Below, piece after piece: positions 8,602-17,456 of a DNA stretch of 57,194 bases (position 1 is its first letter; every line of letters starts with the position of its first letter). Below the pieces are notes generated by a model. That model had not been told where the DNA came from. It saw nothing but the letters and a program-made list of their open reading frames with translations, and did not search any database. The DNA is from Lachnospiraceae bacterium (GTDB taxonomy: Bacteria; Bacillota; Clostridia; Lachnospirales; Lachnospiraceae). The stretch is taken from assembly GCA_022510545.1 (NCBI GenBank), contig JAFLTG010000004.1:6656-63849 (forward strand), in the 5' to 3' direction. A program made the position numbers and the translations under genes.

Positions 8602-10320
8602 CTATTCCGTCTGGGTTGCTGCAGCTGCCTCAGCTGCCGCCTGTGCCGCAGCCTCATTGGCTGCATCTATAGCTGCCTGTGCTTCACTGGCTTTATAAGT
8701 AAGCACAACCGTCAGGCTTACCACCGGTTCTTCCTGTATAACCTGACCATCCATTAGGGCACCGCTATCGGTAATACTGGACACTCCAACGGTTTCAATA
8801 GTCTCAAATCCACGGAACTGCTGAATAAGCCATGCAGCATCGTCTTTATTTTCAACTGTAAGTGACATAGTCACGCCTTCCAAATCGGCATTAAAAGACT
8901 GTACATGCAAAGATGCGGGCATCTTCTGTTCCATCTCTTCTATAAATGCCACAAGCTCTTCGTTAGGAGTCACTGTACTGTTCTGGAAATATGTAAGTTT
9001 ATTATATGTGTATTGCTGTTGCAAATACTCTTTATATATATTTTCTACAGGTTCAAGTTGCGCTATCCTGGTCTGCATCTGTTTCTGCTCAGTCAGTGCT
9101 TCATTGTAGCCGAATATGGATATAGCTGCCATAGCCGCGCCAATCAGAATACCTCCGACGCATACTACGATAGAAATTACCATAACGCTGTTTTTATCAG
9201 GAAGCAGCTCCACCTGAGTCTTTTTCTTCTTATCTTCATCTTTCATCAGGCCAAGAGGCGCGATGGAAGCTCCGATACAAGTAAGGTACTCACCAAAGAA
9301 AGTTTCCTTGAAGTATTTCTCAAGGTTCATACCACTTACTTTTCTAACTATGGTTATCGGGTGGTCTATCTCCCTGCTTAAGAGTTCATCTATACCCAAG
9401 AAGTTGGATCCAACACCGGTTATAAGCACATTATCAATCGGAGAAGAGCCATTCTGTGCCGAATAATAGTCAATAACTCTCGACATACCGGCTATCAGTG
9501 GAGCCAGTGCTTCGGTTACATTAATCTGTGCGGTTTCCTCAAGTGATGCCGAAATCGGTCTTGCCCCTTCTTCCCGCACATTCAAATCTATACATTGATA
9601 TGTTTCGATTGTCTGTAAGGCCTGCCGCATGGTACGGATATTACCCCAGGCCACACTTTCCATAACCGCCTGCAGAGCATCCTCTACACCGTATGAAATA
9701 TTTCTGGTAAATGCAATCTGTTCATCTTTTATAACCATGATCAAAGTGGAACGCTCGTCTATCTTGGCAACCATATGTGTGCCGACGGCACATTCTGATT
9801 TCATAACTCTATACAAACTGGTTCCGGCATAGTCAAAAGCCTCAACTTCAAGCCTCAATGAAGCCGCCAGTTTATAGTAACCTTCCAGGATATTGGTGGG
9901 GATTGCAAGAACCATAAGTTTATACTGCTGTCCCTCCGCTTTATTGCCTAAAATATCCATAACACTGTATGCTATCTCGTACTGGCTCAAATCCACCGGG
10001 AAATATTCGGAAGCGTTTGCTTTAACCATACTTCCGATACGATTCTCTTTAACAAAAGGAACCACAACCTCACGGGTAGCAATCTTGGTAGATGCAAGTG
10101 TAAAAACCACCGATTTGGACTTAATGCCGAATTCACGCAAACCGCTGCGCAGACCTTCCACATAGTGCGAATCCGCATCAATAACACCGTCATTCATAAC
10201 GCCCTGCAGCGTCGGAACCGTGAATCTCTTATATACCTTGGGGGCCTTGGATTTGTAATCCACCTCGCAGACCCTTGTAAACAAATAACCAATTTCTATA
10301 CTGAGCACCTTGCCAGCCAT
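8602..10320 (-). CDS. pilM: Fused PilM-PilN type IV pilus assembly protein
   Basis: Residues 1-~350 have the actin-like PilM fold: MAGKVLSIEIGYLFTRVCEV at the start, and a phosphate-binding-like loop near VLITGVGSNFLG. A charged linker (KDEDKKKKTQ) leads to one transmembrane helix at ~377-400, a coiled coil (EALTEQKQMQTRIAQLEPVE), and a PilN-like periplasmic domain, ending in an Ala-rich tail. PilM and PilN are separate proteins in Pseudomonas and Myxococcus, where PilM binds the PilN cytoplasmic tail; here the pair is covalently joined. ATG start behind AAGGAGGA. Located between the prepilin peptidase and PilO genes. Confidence 0.82.
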   Translation of the reverse strand: MAGKVLSIEIGYLFTRVCEVDYKSKAPKVYKRFTVPTLQGVMNDGVIDADSHYVEGLRSGLREFGIKSKSVVFTLASTKIATREVVVPFVKENRIGSMVKANASEYFPVDLSQYEIAYSVMDILGNKAEGQQYKLMVLAIPTNILEGYYKLAASLRLEVEAFDYAGTSLYRVMKSECAVGTHMVAKIDERSTLIMVIKDEQIAFTRNISYGVEDALQAVMESVAWGNIRTMRQALQTIETYQCIDLNVREEGARPISASLEETAQINVTEALAPLIAGMSRVIDYYSAQNGSSPIDNVLITGVGSNFLGIDELLSREIDHPITIVRKVSGMNLEKYFKETFFGEYLTCIGASIAPLGLMKDEDKKKKTQVELLPDKNSVMVISIVVCVGGILIGAAMAAISIFGYNEALTEQKQMQTRIAQLEPVENIYKEYLQQQYTYNKLTYFQNSTVTPNEELVAFIEEMEQKMPASLHVQSFNADLEGVTMSLTVENKDDAAWLIQQFRGFETIETVGVSSITDSGALMDGQVIQEEPVVSLTVVLTYKASEAQAAIDAANEAAAQAAAEAAAATQTE

Positions 10321-10415
10321 GAATTGTGTCCTCCTTAATCTAAATATCTAATCTATAATATAAAAACCTGCATAGAAAATAATCCCAGCAGGTGTATAGT
10401 CAAGTTTGATAAAAT

Positions 10416-11168
10416 CTATAAAAATTGGAAATACCAATTTATCATTTGATTCCCCCACAGCATTGCTATGAACATCCCCATAGAAAGGTAAGGTCCCATA
10501 GCAAGCACATGACTTTCACCGCTTACTTTCATCCTGATAAGATGAATGATGGCGCCTAAAATGCACCCCAAGAAAAATGACAATACTGTCAGTTTCCATC
10601 CCAAAACAAGACCGCAGACCGCCATCAGTTTGACGTCACCGCCGCCTATTGCACGTCCACCGGTCGCATAATAAAGAATAGTCAGAAATACACTGACGGA
10701 AAAGAAGCCGATCAGATATGACAGCCAGTTAGAATAGTCTGTTATGAGTCTAACCAGCCCTATCGCCAGTATAAATATATTAATCCCAAGCGGGATCTCA
10801 TATGTCCTGAAATCAATTACGCTGAGCGTAATAAGAGCTGAGGCAAGTATACAGTAGAGTAGGGATTCTACGGTTACCCCATTGATCAGAACAATGGTAA
10901 GCCATACAAGTCCGTTAGCTGCCTCAATCAGTGGGTACTGAACAGAGAGCTTAGTCTTGCATTTACGGCATTTACCTCCAAGGAAGATATAACTGAAAAG
11001 GGGTATGAGATCATACCATTTCAGTACATATCCGCAACTCATGCAGTGAGAGCGTGTTTTTACGATATCTTCTTTCTTCGGAATCCGGTAGATGCATACA
11101 TTCATGAAGCTGCCGAATACTATTCCAAACAGAAATATGGTTATGTAAAGAAGTATTGCCTCACGCAT
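10416..11168 (-). CDS. pilD: Prepilin peptidase (PilD/ComC family)
   Basis: Membrane aspartyl protease that removes prepilin leader peptides and N-methylates the new terminus. The N-terminal domain has FGSFMNVCIYRIP and two CxxC pairs (CMSCG and CRKC) of the zinc-binding cytosolic loop. The catalytic Asp residues are visible in the TM helices: LSVIDFRTYEIP and GGGDVKLM. About seven to eight transmembrane segments. I take the ATG at 11168 with AAAAGGACG upstream; a TTG at 11216 would add 16 residues but has no ribosome site. Lies between pilA and pilMN, so pilin and its processing enzyme are encoded together. Confidence 0.93.
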   Translation of the reverse strand: MREAILLYITIFLFGIVFGSFMNVCIYRIPKKEDIVKTRSHCMSCGYVLKWYDLIPLFSYIFLGGKCRKCKTKLSVQYPLIEAANGLVWLTIVLINGVTVESLLYCILASALITLSVIDFRTYEIPLGINIFILAIGLVRLITDYSNWLSYLIGFFSVSVFLTILYYATGGRAIGGGDVKLMAVCGLVLGWKLTVLSFFLGCILGAIIHLIRMKVSGESHVLAMGPYLSMGMFIAMLWGNQMINWYFQFL

Positions 11169-11375
11169 AGTGTTCGTCCTTTTAAACGGTATTAGAGAGT
11201 GTACCAAAAGTCGCAAAAACTTTAGGGATAACTCTCTTTAAGCTTATGTCAGTTTCTACCCACCCCCAGTCAACATTGACCGGGAGTAGGGTAATGACTG
11301 ATGTTTAGTTTGTGGTTTTTACATAGCCTTCTTTAGGGATTAGATGACTATGTACGTTGTGCTTGACGGAAACTA

Positions 11376-11867
11376 TTAGGTGGTTCCGCCGCCGCCACCG
11401 CCGCCGCCAGATGTAGGTATAGCACCTGACACATCAATACCTGTACATTTTACAAACCAAATTTTCTCAGTAGCTCCAGTAGCAGGAAGATCATACTTTA
11501 ACTCAATTGTAATAGCTGTGTTCTTATATGCTGTAGACTGGAATTTTGCAGCAGATATAGATGTGCTGTCCATCATACCTAAGTCTGTTAACTTGGTTGA
11601 TAAGGTAGAATCAACTGTAATAACTCCGCTATTAGCAGCACTTGTTATTGTGTAAGAAGTTCCTGTTAAATCAGCTTCAGGATCAGATGCCAATACCTGG
11701 CAAGCGTTGATAAACTCAACTGCAGTCTGAACGTCTGTTGAAACTCTTGACTTCTCAACATAACGAAGATACTGAGGTGCAAGAACTGCTACCAGGATTA
11801 CCATGATGGCAATAACGATAATCAGCTCGACAAGTGAAAAACCTTTGTTATTCATTTCCTTTTTCAT
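11376..11867 (-). CDS. pilA: Major type IV pilin
   Basis: Protein of 163 residues beginning MKKEMNNKGFSLVELIIVIA: short basic leader, Gly/Phe cleavage site, Glu5, and a hydrophobic helix that forms the pilus core. The size suits a major pilin. Two cysteines (in FINACQVLA and FVKCTG) could close a disulfide loop. The protein ends in eight consecutive glycines and two threonines, encoded by a GGC-type triplet run. Strong ribosome site AAGGAGAGAG. The leader has a hairpin and the region farther upstream an AT-rich tandem repeat (listed separately). First prepilin gene after pilC. Confidence 0.93.
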   Translation of the reverse strand: MKKEMNNKGFSLVELIIVIAIMVILVAVLAPQYLRYVEKSRVSTDVQTAVEFINACQVLASDPEADLTGTSYTITSAANSGVITVDSTLSTKLTDLGMMDSTSISAAKFQSTAYKNTAITIELKYDLPATGATEKIWFVKCTGIDVSGAIPTSGGGGGGGGTT

Positions 11868-11914
11868 ATTCTCTCTCCTTTTTAATAAATTTAAGCTTTT
11901 AGTTGCTTATATCT

Positions 11915-11950
11915 TAATCACGGCTGCCTCCCTACTTACAGTCGTGGTTA
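11915..11950 (-). promoter_or_regulatory. Hairpin in the pilA leader
   Basis: Imperfect inverted repeat with 12-base arms (11915-11926 and 11939-11950, 10 of 12 matching) and a 12-base loop, in the untranslated leader ~50 bases before the pilA ATG. The loop in mRNA sense contains TAGGGAGG. It might protect the message or be a protein site. I could not match it to a c-di-GMP riboswitch. Confidence 0.45.
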
Positions 11951-12046
11951 ATTCAAGAATTAGCGGCTATTTCTTTTTCATAAAATAACCAGTGTTACTT
12001 TATATTGCTGTTTTTGTTTACATTTATATAACATAATAAAATAATA

Positions 12047-12076
12047 TTCTTTATTATATATTTCTTTATTATATAT
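12047..12076. repeat. Tandem 15-bp repeat upstream of pilA
   Basis: Two exact adjacent copies (12047-12061, 12062-12076) of a 15-base unit that, in pilA sense, reads ATATATAATAAAGAA. Each copy holds a TATAAT-like -10 hexamer. Located between pilC and pilA, where a pilA promoter would be expected. No clear matching -35 box was identified. Confidence 0.7.
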
Positions 12077-12105
12077 CGGTCCTTTTATGTAGTTTCTTTA
12101 TCTTA

Positions 12106-13320
12106 TTACAGGTTATCAAGTGCAGAGTACATCGTTACCATCGGTGCCATAACCGAGCCAAGCAGAACTCCGACTATGCCGGCCAGTACGATGATGATCA
12201 TAGGCTCCATCGCTGCCATTAATGACTGTACAGCCATCTCAACTTCTTCTTCGAAGTAGTCAGCCAGCCTGTCAAGCATTTCCTCGGTGGAACCGGCTTC
12301 CTCACCGATACGAAGCATATGATGAACCATAGGCGGGAAAAGTCCGCAGGCCTGTACAGGCTGTGAAAGGGGTGAACCCACCATAATCTGTTGTACCGCG
12401 TCTTTTAATGCTTCTTTAAACCAGATATTGGTCATGGTTTCCGACACGATATCCACCGCTTCTATAAGCGGCACACCTGATGAAAGCAGTGTACTTAAGG
12501 TTCTGGCCATACTTGCCGCAGCACTCTTTGTAACCAGATTCTGAATGGCAGGAATCTTCAACGCAAGTTTACCGAATAAATGCTTACCTGTATATGTAGT
12601 AGAAAATACCTTGATTCCAAAAATAACGCCGGCTATAACAGGAGCGAGTATGAACCAGTATGCCTGTATGAAATCACTCACGGCAACAACCGCCAGCGTG
12701 ATGCCGGGAAGCTCTGTATCGAGCTGTTCAAACATATCTGTGTATGCAGGGATAACGACCACCAGCATGATAATAACAACAACAACGGCAACAATAGCAA
12801 CCACAATAGGATAAATCATCGCTTTCTTAACAAGCGCCTGTGTCTTGGATGAACGCTCGAACTGAGTCGCCATACGCTCCATTGAGATTTCCAGACTACC
12901 GGAAGCCTCGCCGGCTCTTGCCATCTGTATCAGAAGTTCGGGGAATACATCCATATGCATAGCAAGAGAATCCGCAAAGGTTTCACCCTTTTCTACGTCT
13001 GCCCTGACTGACAGCAGGGCTCTTTGCATCCTCTTATTCTCGGTCTGCTCCGCCAACATCTGAAGTGCCTGAATAATCGTAACGCCGGCACGTGTAATAC
13101 TTGCGAACTGCCTACAGAACACACCCAGATCACGGGGTGTGGGCTTGCCGCCGATCTCAATATTGATATCTTTGCTAAGTACGCTCTGTTCCTTTACTTC
13201 AAGAACAGTGAGACCCTGATTTTTTAAATCTCTGCTTACCTGATCTGCGCTTTCTGCCGTCTTAGAGCCTTTCACTTCCTTGCCGCTTTTATCAATAGCG
13301 ACATATCCCCATTCCGCCAT
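12106..13320 (-). CDS. pilC: Type IV pilus inner-membrane platform protein PilC
   Basis: Protein of 404 residues with two GspF domains: residues ~70-190 (FCRQFASITRAGVTIIQALQ) and ~270-395 (MARTLSTLLSSGVPLIEAVD), each followed by transmembrane helices, as in PilC/GspF. It sits in the cytoplasmic membrane and couples the ATPase motors to pilin insertion. ATG start behind GGAGG. First gene of the pilus cluster in this window; the ATPase gene pilB that usually lies beside pilC is absent. It would work with the PilT encoded at 18878-19933. The ~240-bp gap before pilA may hold a separate pilA promoter. Confidence 0.93.
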   Translation of the reverse strand: MAEWGYVAIDKSGKEVKGSKTAESADQVSRDLKNQGLTVLEVKEQSVLSKDINIEIGGKPTPRDLGVFCRQFASITRAGVTIIQALQMLAEQTENKRMQRALLSVRADVEKGETFADSLAMHMDVFPELLIQMARAGEASGSLEISMERMATQFERSSKTQALVKKAMIYPIVVAIVAVVVVIIMLVVVIPAYTDMFEQLDTELPGITLAVVAVSDFIQAYWFILAPVIAGVIFGIKVFSTTYTGKHLFGKLALKIPAIQNLVTKSAAASMARTLSTLLSSGVPLIEAVDIVSETMTNIWFKEALKDAVQQIMVGSPLSQPVQACGLFPPMVHHMLRIGEEAGSTEEMLDRLADYFEEEVEMAVQSLMAAMEPMIIIVLAGIVGVLLGSVMAPMVTMYSALDNL

Positions 13321-13580
13321 GCAGGGAACCTCCGTTTTTGTTAGTATTTTCGTGTATATCTATAACATCTATAACTATGTAATCTATAATATTATGTTAT
13401 GCTTTAGCCAATTAAAGTATATTTTATAATCTAAATACTTTATAGGAATTTAATGACAATTTTAGTTTTGTTTATAACATCATAACATTTTATTAAGGTT
13501 CATGCAAGTTTTTTTATAGTCAAAATGTAGATATTTTATGCAATTCTGATTAAAAATGTGTTATTTTTGATAAAATTTTA

Positions 13581-13687
13581 CAGGTTGGGGGTGGAAATCC
13601 TTTTGACATGTATCAGGACTATATAGATGAAAAAAGGAAATAGCACAGATTAATGCGGAATATAATGCGCGTTATCAGCGTGGATAA
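13581..13687 (+). pseudogene. Decayed gene fragment (frameshifted C-terminus)
   Basis: In the 368-bp gap upstream of pilC one plus-strand frame reads QVGGGNPFDMYQDYIDEKRK and stops at 13641. The next frame continues smoothly as IAQINAEYNARYQRG with a stop at 13685. Joined across one shift this looks like the charged, helical C-terminus of a real protein. No start or upstream coding region remains. The rest of the gap (13321-13560) is AT-rich without a recognisable feature. I do not know the family. Confidence 0.35.
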
Positions 13688-13688
13688 A

Positions 13689-14546
13689 TCACAAATATTC
13701 TGCAGCTTCCTCCGCCGAAATCTCATATTTCTCAGTCAAGATTGTTTTTATCTCATCGTCCTGACGCCCCATATCACGGAGAATATCTACTGTCACATGA
13801 ATGCCTTTTATTAATCCTTTTTTCATTGCTTCTTTCTCCCTGATAAGAAGCTGTGGTTCCATAAATTTCATCAATGACTGATACATATTATAATCTCCTA
13901 TCAATTCTTCTATAATCTGATTATTTGCATTTACACTTACTTCCAAAACCGAATCCACCAATTCCTTGTCTGCCTTACCGGAAAGACGGTTTATATTTTC
14001 AAGCAGTTCCATCATATTATGCTTTTCTAATTTATCAGACAGGGCTCTAAGCCAGATGTGTGCTGACTTGTCAAGTTCTTTGGTAACTACTATCTGAGTT
14101 GGAAATAAAACATTACCGTCTATATAATATATACCATTGTATGGATTTGATACTATGTAGTGGTGCTTTTCAAAATATCTGAACAATCCATCCGGTTTGG
14201 ATTCTCTTACAAGCGATATCGTTATATCCTCTGCTTTTATCGAATCTACGGTATTACCATAAGATTTATATAGACTTGCGTAAGCGCCTACTTTATAAAA
14301 GGTATCAATATCCATATGATCTTCCGGAGACTTATATTCCAGTATATTGTGTCCTCTGAAAATATGACCTATTTCATTGTCTATCCGTATATCCGTATTT
14401 TTCTTAATCACCAGCAGATCGATTTCCAAGGGTTTCGTATTTAGATTGTATTCTTTTTCAAATATCAAATCGGCTCTATTTTGTTTTAATTCCAAGTTCA
14501 TAGCCGCCATAAACCCAGGATGCCACTGTATGTTTGTATTTTTCAT
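13689..14546 (-). CDS. PD-(D/E)XK nuclease-like protein, function unknown
   Basis: Protein of 285 residues with the pattern KPLEIDLLVIKK ... HNILEYKSPED, i.e. an Asp on one strand and ExK on the next, the core of the PD-(D/E)XK fold seen in Rpn/transposase-related nucleases. The C-terminal third is helical and charged (LIREKEAMKKGLIKGIHVTV, DDEIKTILTEKYEIS). Proteins of this type are common in Lachnospiraceae, often in many copies, and I recall some carrying the wrong name 3-isopropylmalate dehydrogenase. Monocistronic, between dprA and pilC. Weak ribosome site (AAGAAG). Nuclease activity is inferred from the motif only. Confidence 0.7.
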   Translation of the reverse strand: MKNTNIQWHPGFMAAMNLELKQNRADLIFEKEYNLNTKPLEIDLLVIKKNTDIRIDNEIGHIFRGHNILEYKSPEDHMDIDTFYKVGAYASLYKSYGNTVDSIKAEDITISLVRESKPDGLFRYFEKHHYIVSNPYNGIYYIDGNVLFPTQIVVTKELDKSAHIWLRALSDKLEKHNMMELLENINRLSGKADKELVDSVLEVSVNANNQIIEELIGDYNMYQSLMKFMEPQLLIREKEAMKKGLIKGIHVTVDILRDMGRQDDEIKTILTEKYEISAEEAAEYL

Positions 14547-14605
14547 CCAATGCTTCTTAATTTTTATTATAACATATGTTTAACTTTTAATAAAGATTGA
14601 AAAGA

Positions 14606-15748
14606 TTACCCTTTCACAAAATAACTATTGCTTATCTGCTTCGCCGCACCGTACAGGCTCAGCTTAACAAGCTGGTTCATTAATTCCGGCAGCGGTATAT
14701 CATTGTTATATTTAGATAACATCTGTTGTTTAATCACTTCCACAGATTGAGGGGAATAATCGAGAATGCTCATAATTTCTGATTGAGTTTTATTGAATAT
14801 ATTAGATGATTTGGTAGATTTCGGTAAAATAACACTTGGTATGTTTTCCGTAAGAGTTCTTATCATATCCTGTGGCGAAACGGCGATTCCGGCGCCCTGC
14901 TGAATAAGGCGGTTGCAACCTTCACTTAAGGCATCCGTTATCCGGCCCGGAAGAGCATAGACTTCTTTGCCCTGTTCCAACGCCATATCCACCGTAATCA
15001 GGGTTCCGCTCCTATGCTTGGCCTCAATTACCAGCACGATATCGGACAGTGCGCTGATAATGCGGTTCCTTGGTGGAAAAAGTGTGTTCTTCGGGAGCGT
15101 TCCGGGAGGATACTCGGAACAGATGCCGCCTTGACTGCATAAGGTATTGTACAATTCTTTATTTTCATCTGGATAACATATGTCCACTCCGCAGCCCAGC
15201 ACACCCAATGAATACCCGCCGGAAAACAATGCCTCTTTCTGGCCTATGCCGTCTATTCCACGTGCCATTCCGCTGATAATCTGTACTCCTGCCAGTGCCA
15301 GTTCCCTCCCAAAATACTCAGCCATATGTCGTCCGTATTCCGAACAGCTTCTGGCTCCTATTATGGCAGCTGAGGGTTTATCCTGTTCCGGAAGCCTTCC
15401 ACGATAATAAAGACCATATGGTGCATCCGGTATATTTGCAAGCCTTACTGGGTAATCTGTATGTCCTATGCAGGTAAAATGTATATTCTTTTTCGATAAC
15501 ATCTGATATTCTTTATGTATATCCCGGTTCTGTTTAAACTGCATTATCCGCTCTGCAAGTCCTCTGCTCTTTTGCTGCTCTGTCAGAAAAGTGAGAAGCT
15601 CTGGCTCTGATAAATTGTAAATTGTTTCCGGGGAACCTATATTCTTAATCAGATGATTAATCGTTTTGTGACCTACTCCCGCTATATTGCACAGCCAATA
15701 TGCATATGGCAGGGCGGCGTCATCTATCTGTGGTATTTTGTTTTTCAA
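14606..15748 (-). CDS. dprA: DNA processing protein DprA
   Basis: Binds incoming single-stranded DNA during transformation and loads RecA. The Rossmann-like core is clear: AIIGARSCSEYGRHMAEYFG, ISGMARGIDG, VLGCGVDICYP, FPPRNRIISALSD and AKHRSGTLITVDMALEQGKE. An N-terminal helix-hairpin-helix/SAM-like region (NIAGVGHKTINHLIK) precedes it, and a winged-helix-like C-terminal domain follows (SIVDYSPQ-like region at ~320-380). I place the start at TTG 15748, eight bases after AAAGGAG; a frame-compatible TTG at 15781 has no ribosome site. Lies 54 bases after the comM-type gene, probably cotranscribed. Confidence 0.93.
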   Translation of the reverse strand: MKNKIPQIDDAALPYAYWLCNIAGVGHKTINHLIKNIGSPETIYNLSEPELLTFLTEQQKSRGLAERIMQFKQNRDIHKEYQMLSKKNIHFTCIGHTDYPVRLANIPDAPYGLYYRGRLPEQDKPSAAIIGARSCSEYGRHMAEYFGRELALAGVQIISGMARGIDGIGQKEALFSGGYSLGVLGCGVDICYPDENKELYNTLCSQGGICSEYPPGTLPKNTLFPPRNRIISALSDIVLVIEAKHRSGTLITVDMALEQGKEVYALPGRITDALSEGCNRLIQQGAGIAVSPQDMIRTLTENIPSVILPKSTKSSNIFNKTQSEIMSILDYSPQSVEVIKQQMLSKYNNDIPLPELMNQLVKLSLYGAAKQISNSYFVKG

Positions 15749-15802
15749 ATCTTTTTGCTCCTTTAGTAGTCTTTTTGACAATTTTTTAGTTCATATTTTT
15801 CA

Positions 15803-17350
15803 TTACTTCCAATATTTGTTGTCTGCTATCCTATAACACAGTGCCTCTGTAATATGCTGTTCCTCAATATTCTCCGAACCTGCCAAATCGGCAATAGTTC
15901 GTGCCACCTTGAGAATGCGGTGATAGCTTCTTGCGGTCAGTTTCAACTTTACAAACAGTCTTTCCAGAAGGCTTTCTTCCTTATGTCCCATACGGCAGTA
16001 TTTTCTGATATCCTTTGCTCCCATATCCGTATTGAAACGAAGCCCGGTTTCGGCAAAGCGTTCCTGTTGAATCTCCCTTGCATTCATAACGCGGGCACGG
16101 ATTTCTTCGCTGCTTTCCTCTTTTACTCCCGCAGCAAGTTCGGATACCTGAATGGCAGCCGCTTCCACGCAGATGTCGATGCGGTCCATAATCGGTCCGG
16201 ATATACGTGAAAGATAACGGTGAACTTCATTAGGACTGCATCTGCATTTCTGAACGTCGGGATAATAGCCGCAAGGGCAGGGGTTCATAGCTCCAACCAA
16301 CATAAAGTCAGCCGGATATATGTAATTTCCGCTGCTTCTGGCAATCTGCACCCGTTTATCCTCCAGCGGCTGTCTGAGGATATCGATGGTTTCCCGTTTA
16401 AATTCGGGAAGCTCGTCCAAAAAGAGTACTCCCCTGTGTGCAAGCGTAATCATTCCCGGAGCAGGAATCTTGCCTCCTCCTGCCAGTGCCTGTTTGGTTA
16501 TTGTGTGATGTGGTGCGACGAACGGACGGGCCCGCATAAGAACTTCTCCTGAAGGAGATGCGCCGGATACGCTGTAGATTGATGAGACTTCCATGCTCTC
16601 TTTAAGAGACAATGGCGGTAGAATACCCGGAATTCTTTTGGCAATCATAGTTTTGCCGGAACCGGGAGGACCTATTATGAGTAGATGATGAAAACCTGCT
16701 GCCGCTATTTCAGCCGCCCTTTTGACTGCTGACTGCCCGTTTACGTCGGCAAAATCCGCTTCAATGTAGTTTTGCCTTTTATCAAGCAAAGTCTGTGCAT
16801 CTATACTAAGCGGTGGTATCAGTCGGTTTCGTTCCTCTTTTTCCACGGACAGATAAGCTAAGGCTTCATTTATATCAGTAACACCCGTTATCGAAATATC
16901 CTGTACCAGTGCCCCCTCTTTTGCGTTTTCTTTTGGCAGGATGCAGTGTTTAATACCCTGCCGCTTTGCTTCCCTGACTATCGGAAGAACTCCTTTTACA
17001 GGCTTGACTTCTCCATTCAGTCCCAGTTCTCCGATGATTATCATATCATCGGTGCTTTCTTCAGGAAAATGTCCCATTGCACCGAGGATTCCGATTGCTA
17101 CAGGAAGATCAAACAAGGCGCCTTCCTTGCGCATATCCGCAGGAGAAAGGCTGACGTTTATGCACATAGGCGGAAGCGGCATTCCTGCATTTTTAAGAGC
17201 TACTTTTACCCGCTCCCTGGCTTCCTTTATTTCATAGCCCAACAGGCCTACCATTTGAAAAGAGGGAAGTCCCTGCGAAACATCCACTTCCACGTTAATA
17301 AGACGGGCTTCGATGCCGTGGATAGTTGCTGATGTAATAGATTTGAACAA
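15803..17350 (-). CDS. comM: ComM/YifB-type Mg-chelatase-like AAA+ ATPase
   Basis: Protein of 515 residues. N-terminal Lon-like fold (~1-160, with VDVSQGLPSFQMVGL), central AAA+ module with Walker A GPPGSGKTMIA, Walker B GVLFLDELPEF, and the MNPCPCGYY sequence typical of YifB/ComM, then a C-terminal Mg_chelatase_C region (LTARSYHRILKVARTIADL). In naturally competent bacteria ComM promotes branch migration when donor DNA is integrated; in Firmicutes the role is less clear. The start is TTG 17350 with a strong AAGGAGG seven bases upstream. Precedes dprA, a common pairing. Confidence 0.93.
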   Translation of the reverse strand: MFKSITSATIHGIEARLINVEVDVSQGLPSFQMVGLLGYEIKEARERVKVALKNAGMPLPPMCINVSLSPADMRKEGALFDLPVAIGILGAMGHFPEESTDDMIIIGELGLNGEVKPVKGVLPIVREAKRQGIKHCILPKENAKEGALVQDISITGVTDINEALAYLSVEKEERNRLIPPLSIDAQTLLDKRQNYIEADFADVNGQSAVKRAAEIAAAGFHHLLIIGPPGSGKTMIAKRIPGILPPLSLKESMEVSSIYSVSGASPSGEVLMRARPFVAPHHTITKQALAGGGKIPAPGMITLAHRGVLFLDELPEFKRETIDILRQPLEDKRVQIARSSGNYIYPADFMLVGAMNPCPCGYYPDVQKCRCSPNEVHRYLSRISGPIMDRIDICVEAAAIQVSELAAGVKEESSEEIRARVMNAREIQQERFAETGLRFNTDMGAKDIRKYCRMGHKEESLLERLFVKLKLTARSYHRILKVARTIADLAGSENIEEQHITEALCYRIADNKYWK

Positions 17351-17395
17351 ATTAAATCCTCCTTTAATATTTTATTCTATTTTTATAATCTAAAA

Positions 17396-17434
17396 AGGTG
17401 TAAAGCCTTTGCAATTTAATAAGACTTTACACCT
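17396..17434 (-). terminator. Palindromic terminator after the first small gene
   Basis: Exact 10-base arms AGGTGTAAAG and CTTTACACCT (17396-17405, 17425-17434) with a 19-base loop. In minus sense the stem is followed by TTTTTAG, so it can terminate the small gene at 17457-17621 ahead of comM. It belongs to the repeat family described for the array. Confidence 0.7.
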
Positions 17435-17456
17435 ACATGCGCCTGTTTAGTTGTTA

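Noticed and set aside
11168-11216. Longer start of the prepilin peptidase (TTG 11216)
   Set aside because: No ribosome site there; ATG 11168 has one and gives the usual N-terminus.
11915-12105. c-di-GMP riboswitch upstream of pilA
   Set aside because: Known in other Clostridia before pilin genes, but I could not find the conserved core sequences of either class, only a simple hairpin.
13689-14546. 3-isopropylmalate dehydrogenase
   Set aside because: A name sometimes attached to such proteins; none of the enzyme's motifs is present, while a PD-(D/E)XK pattern is.
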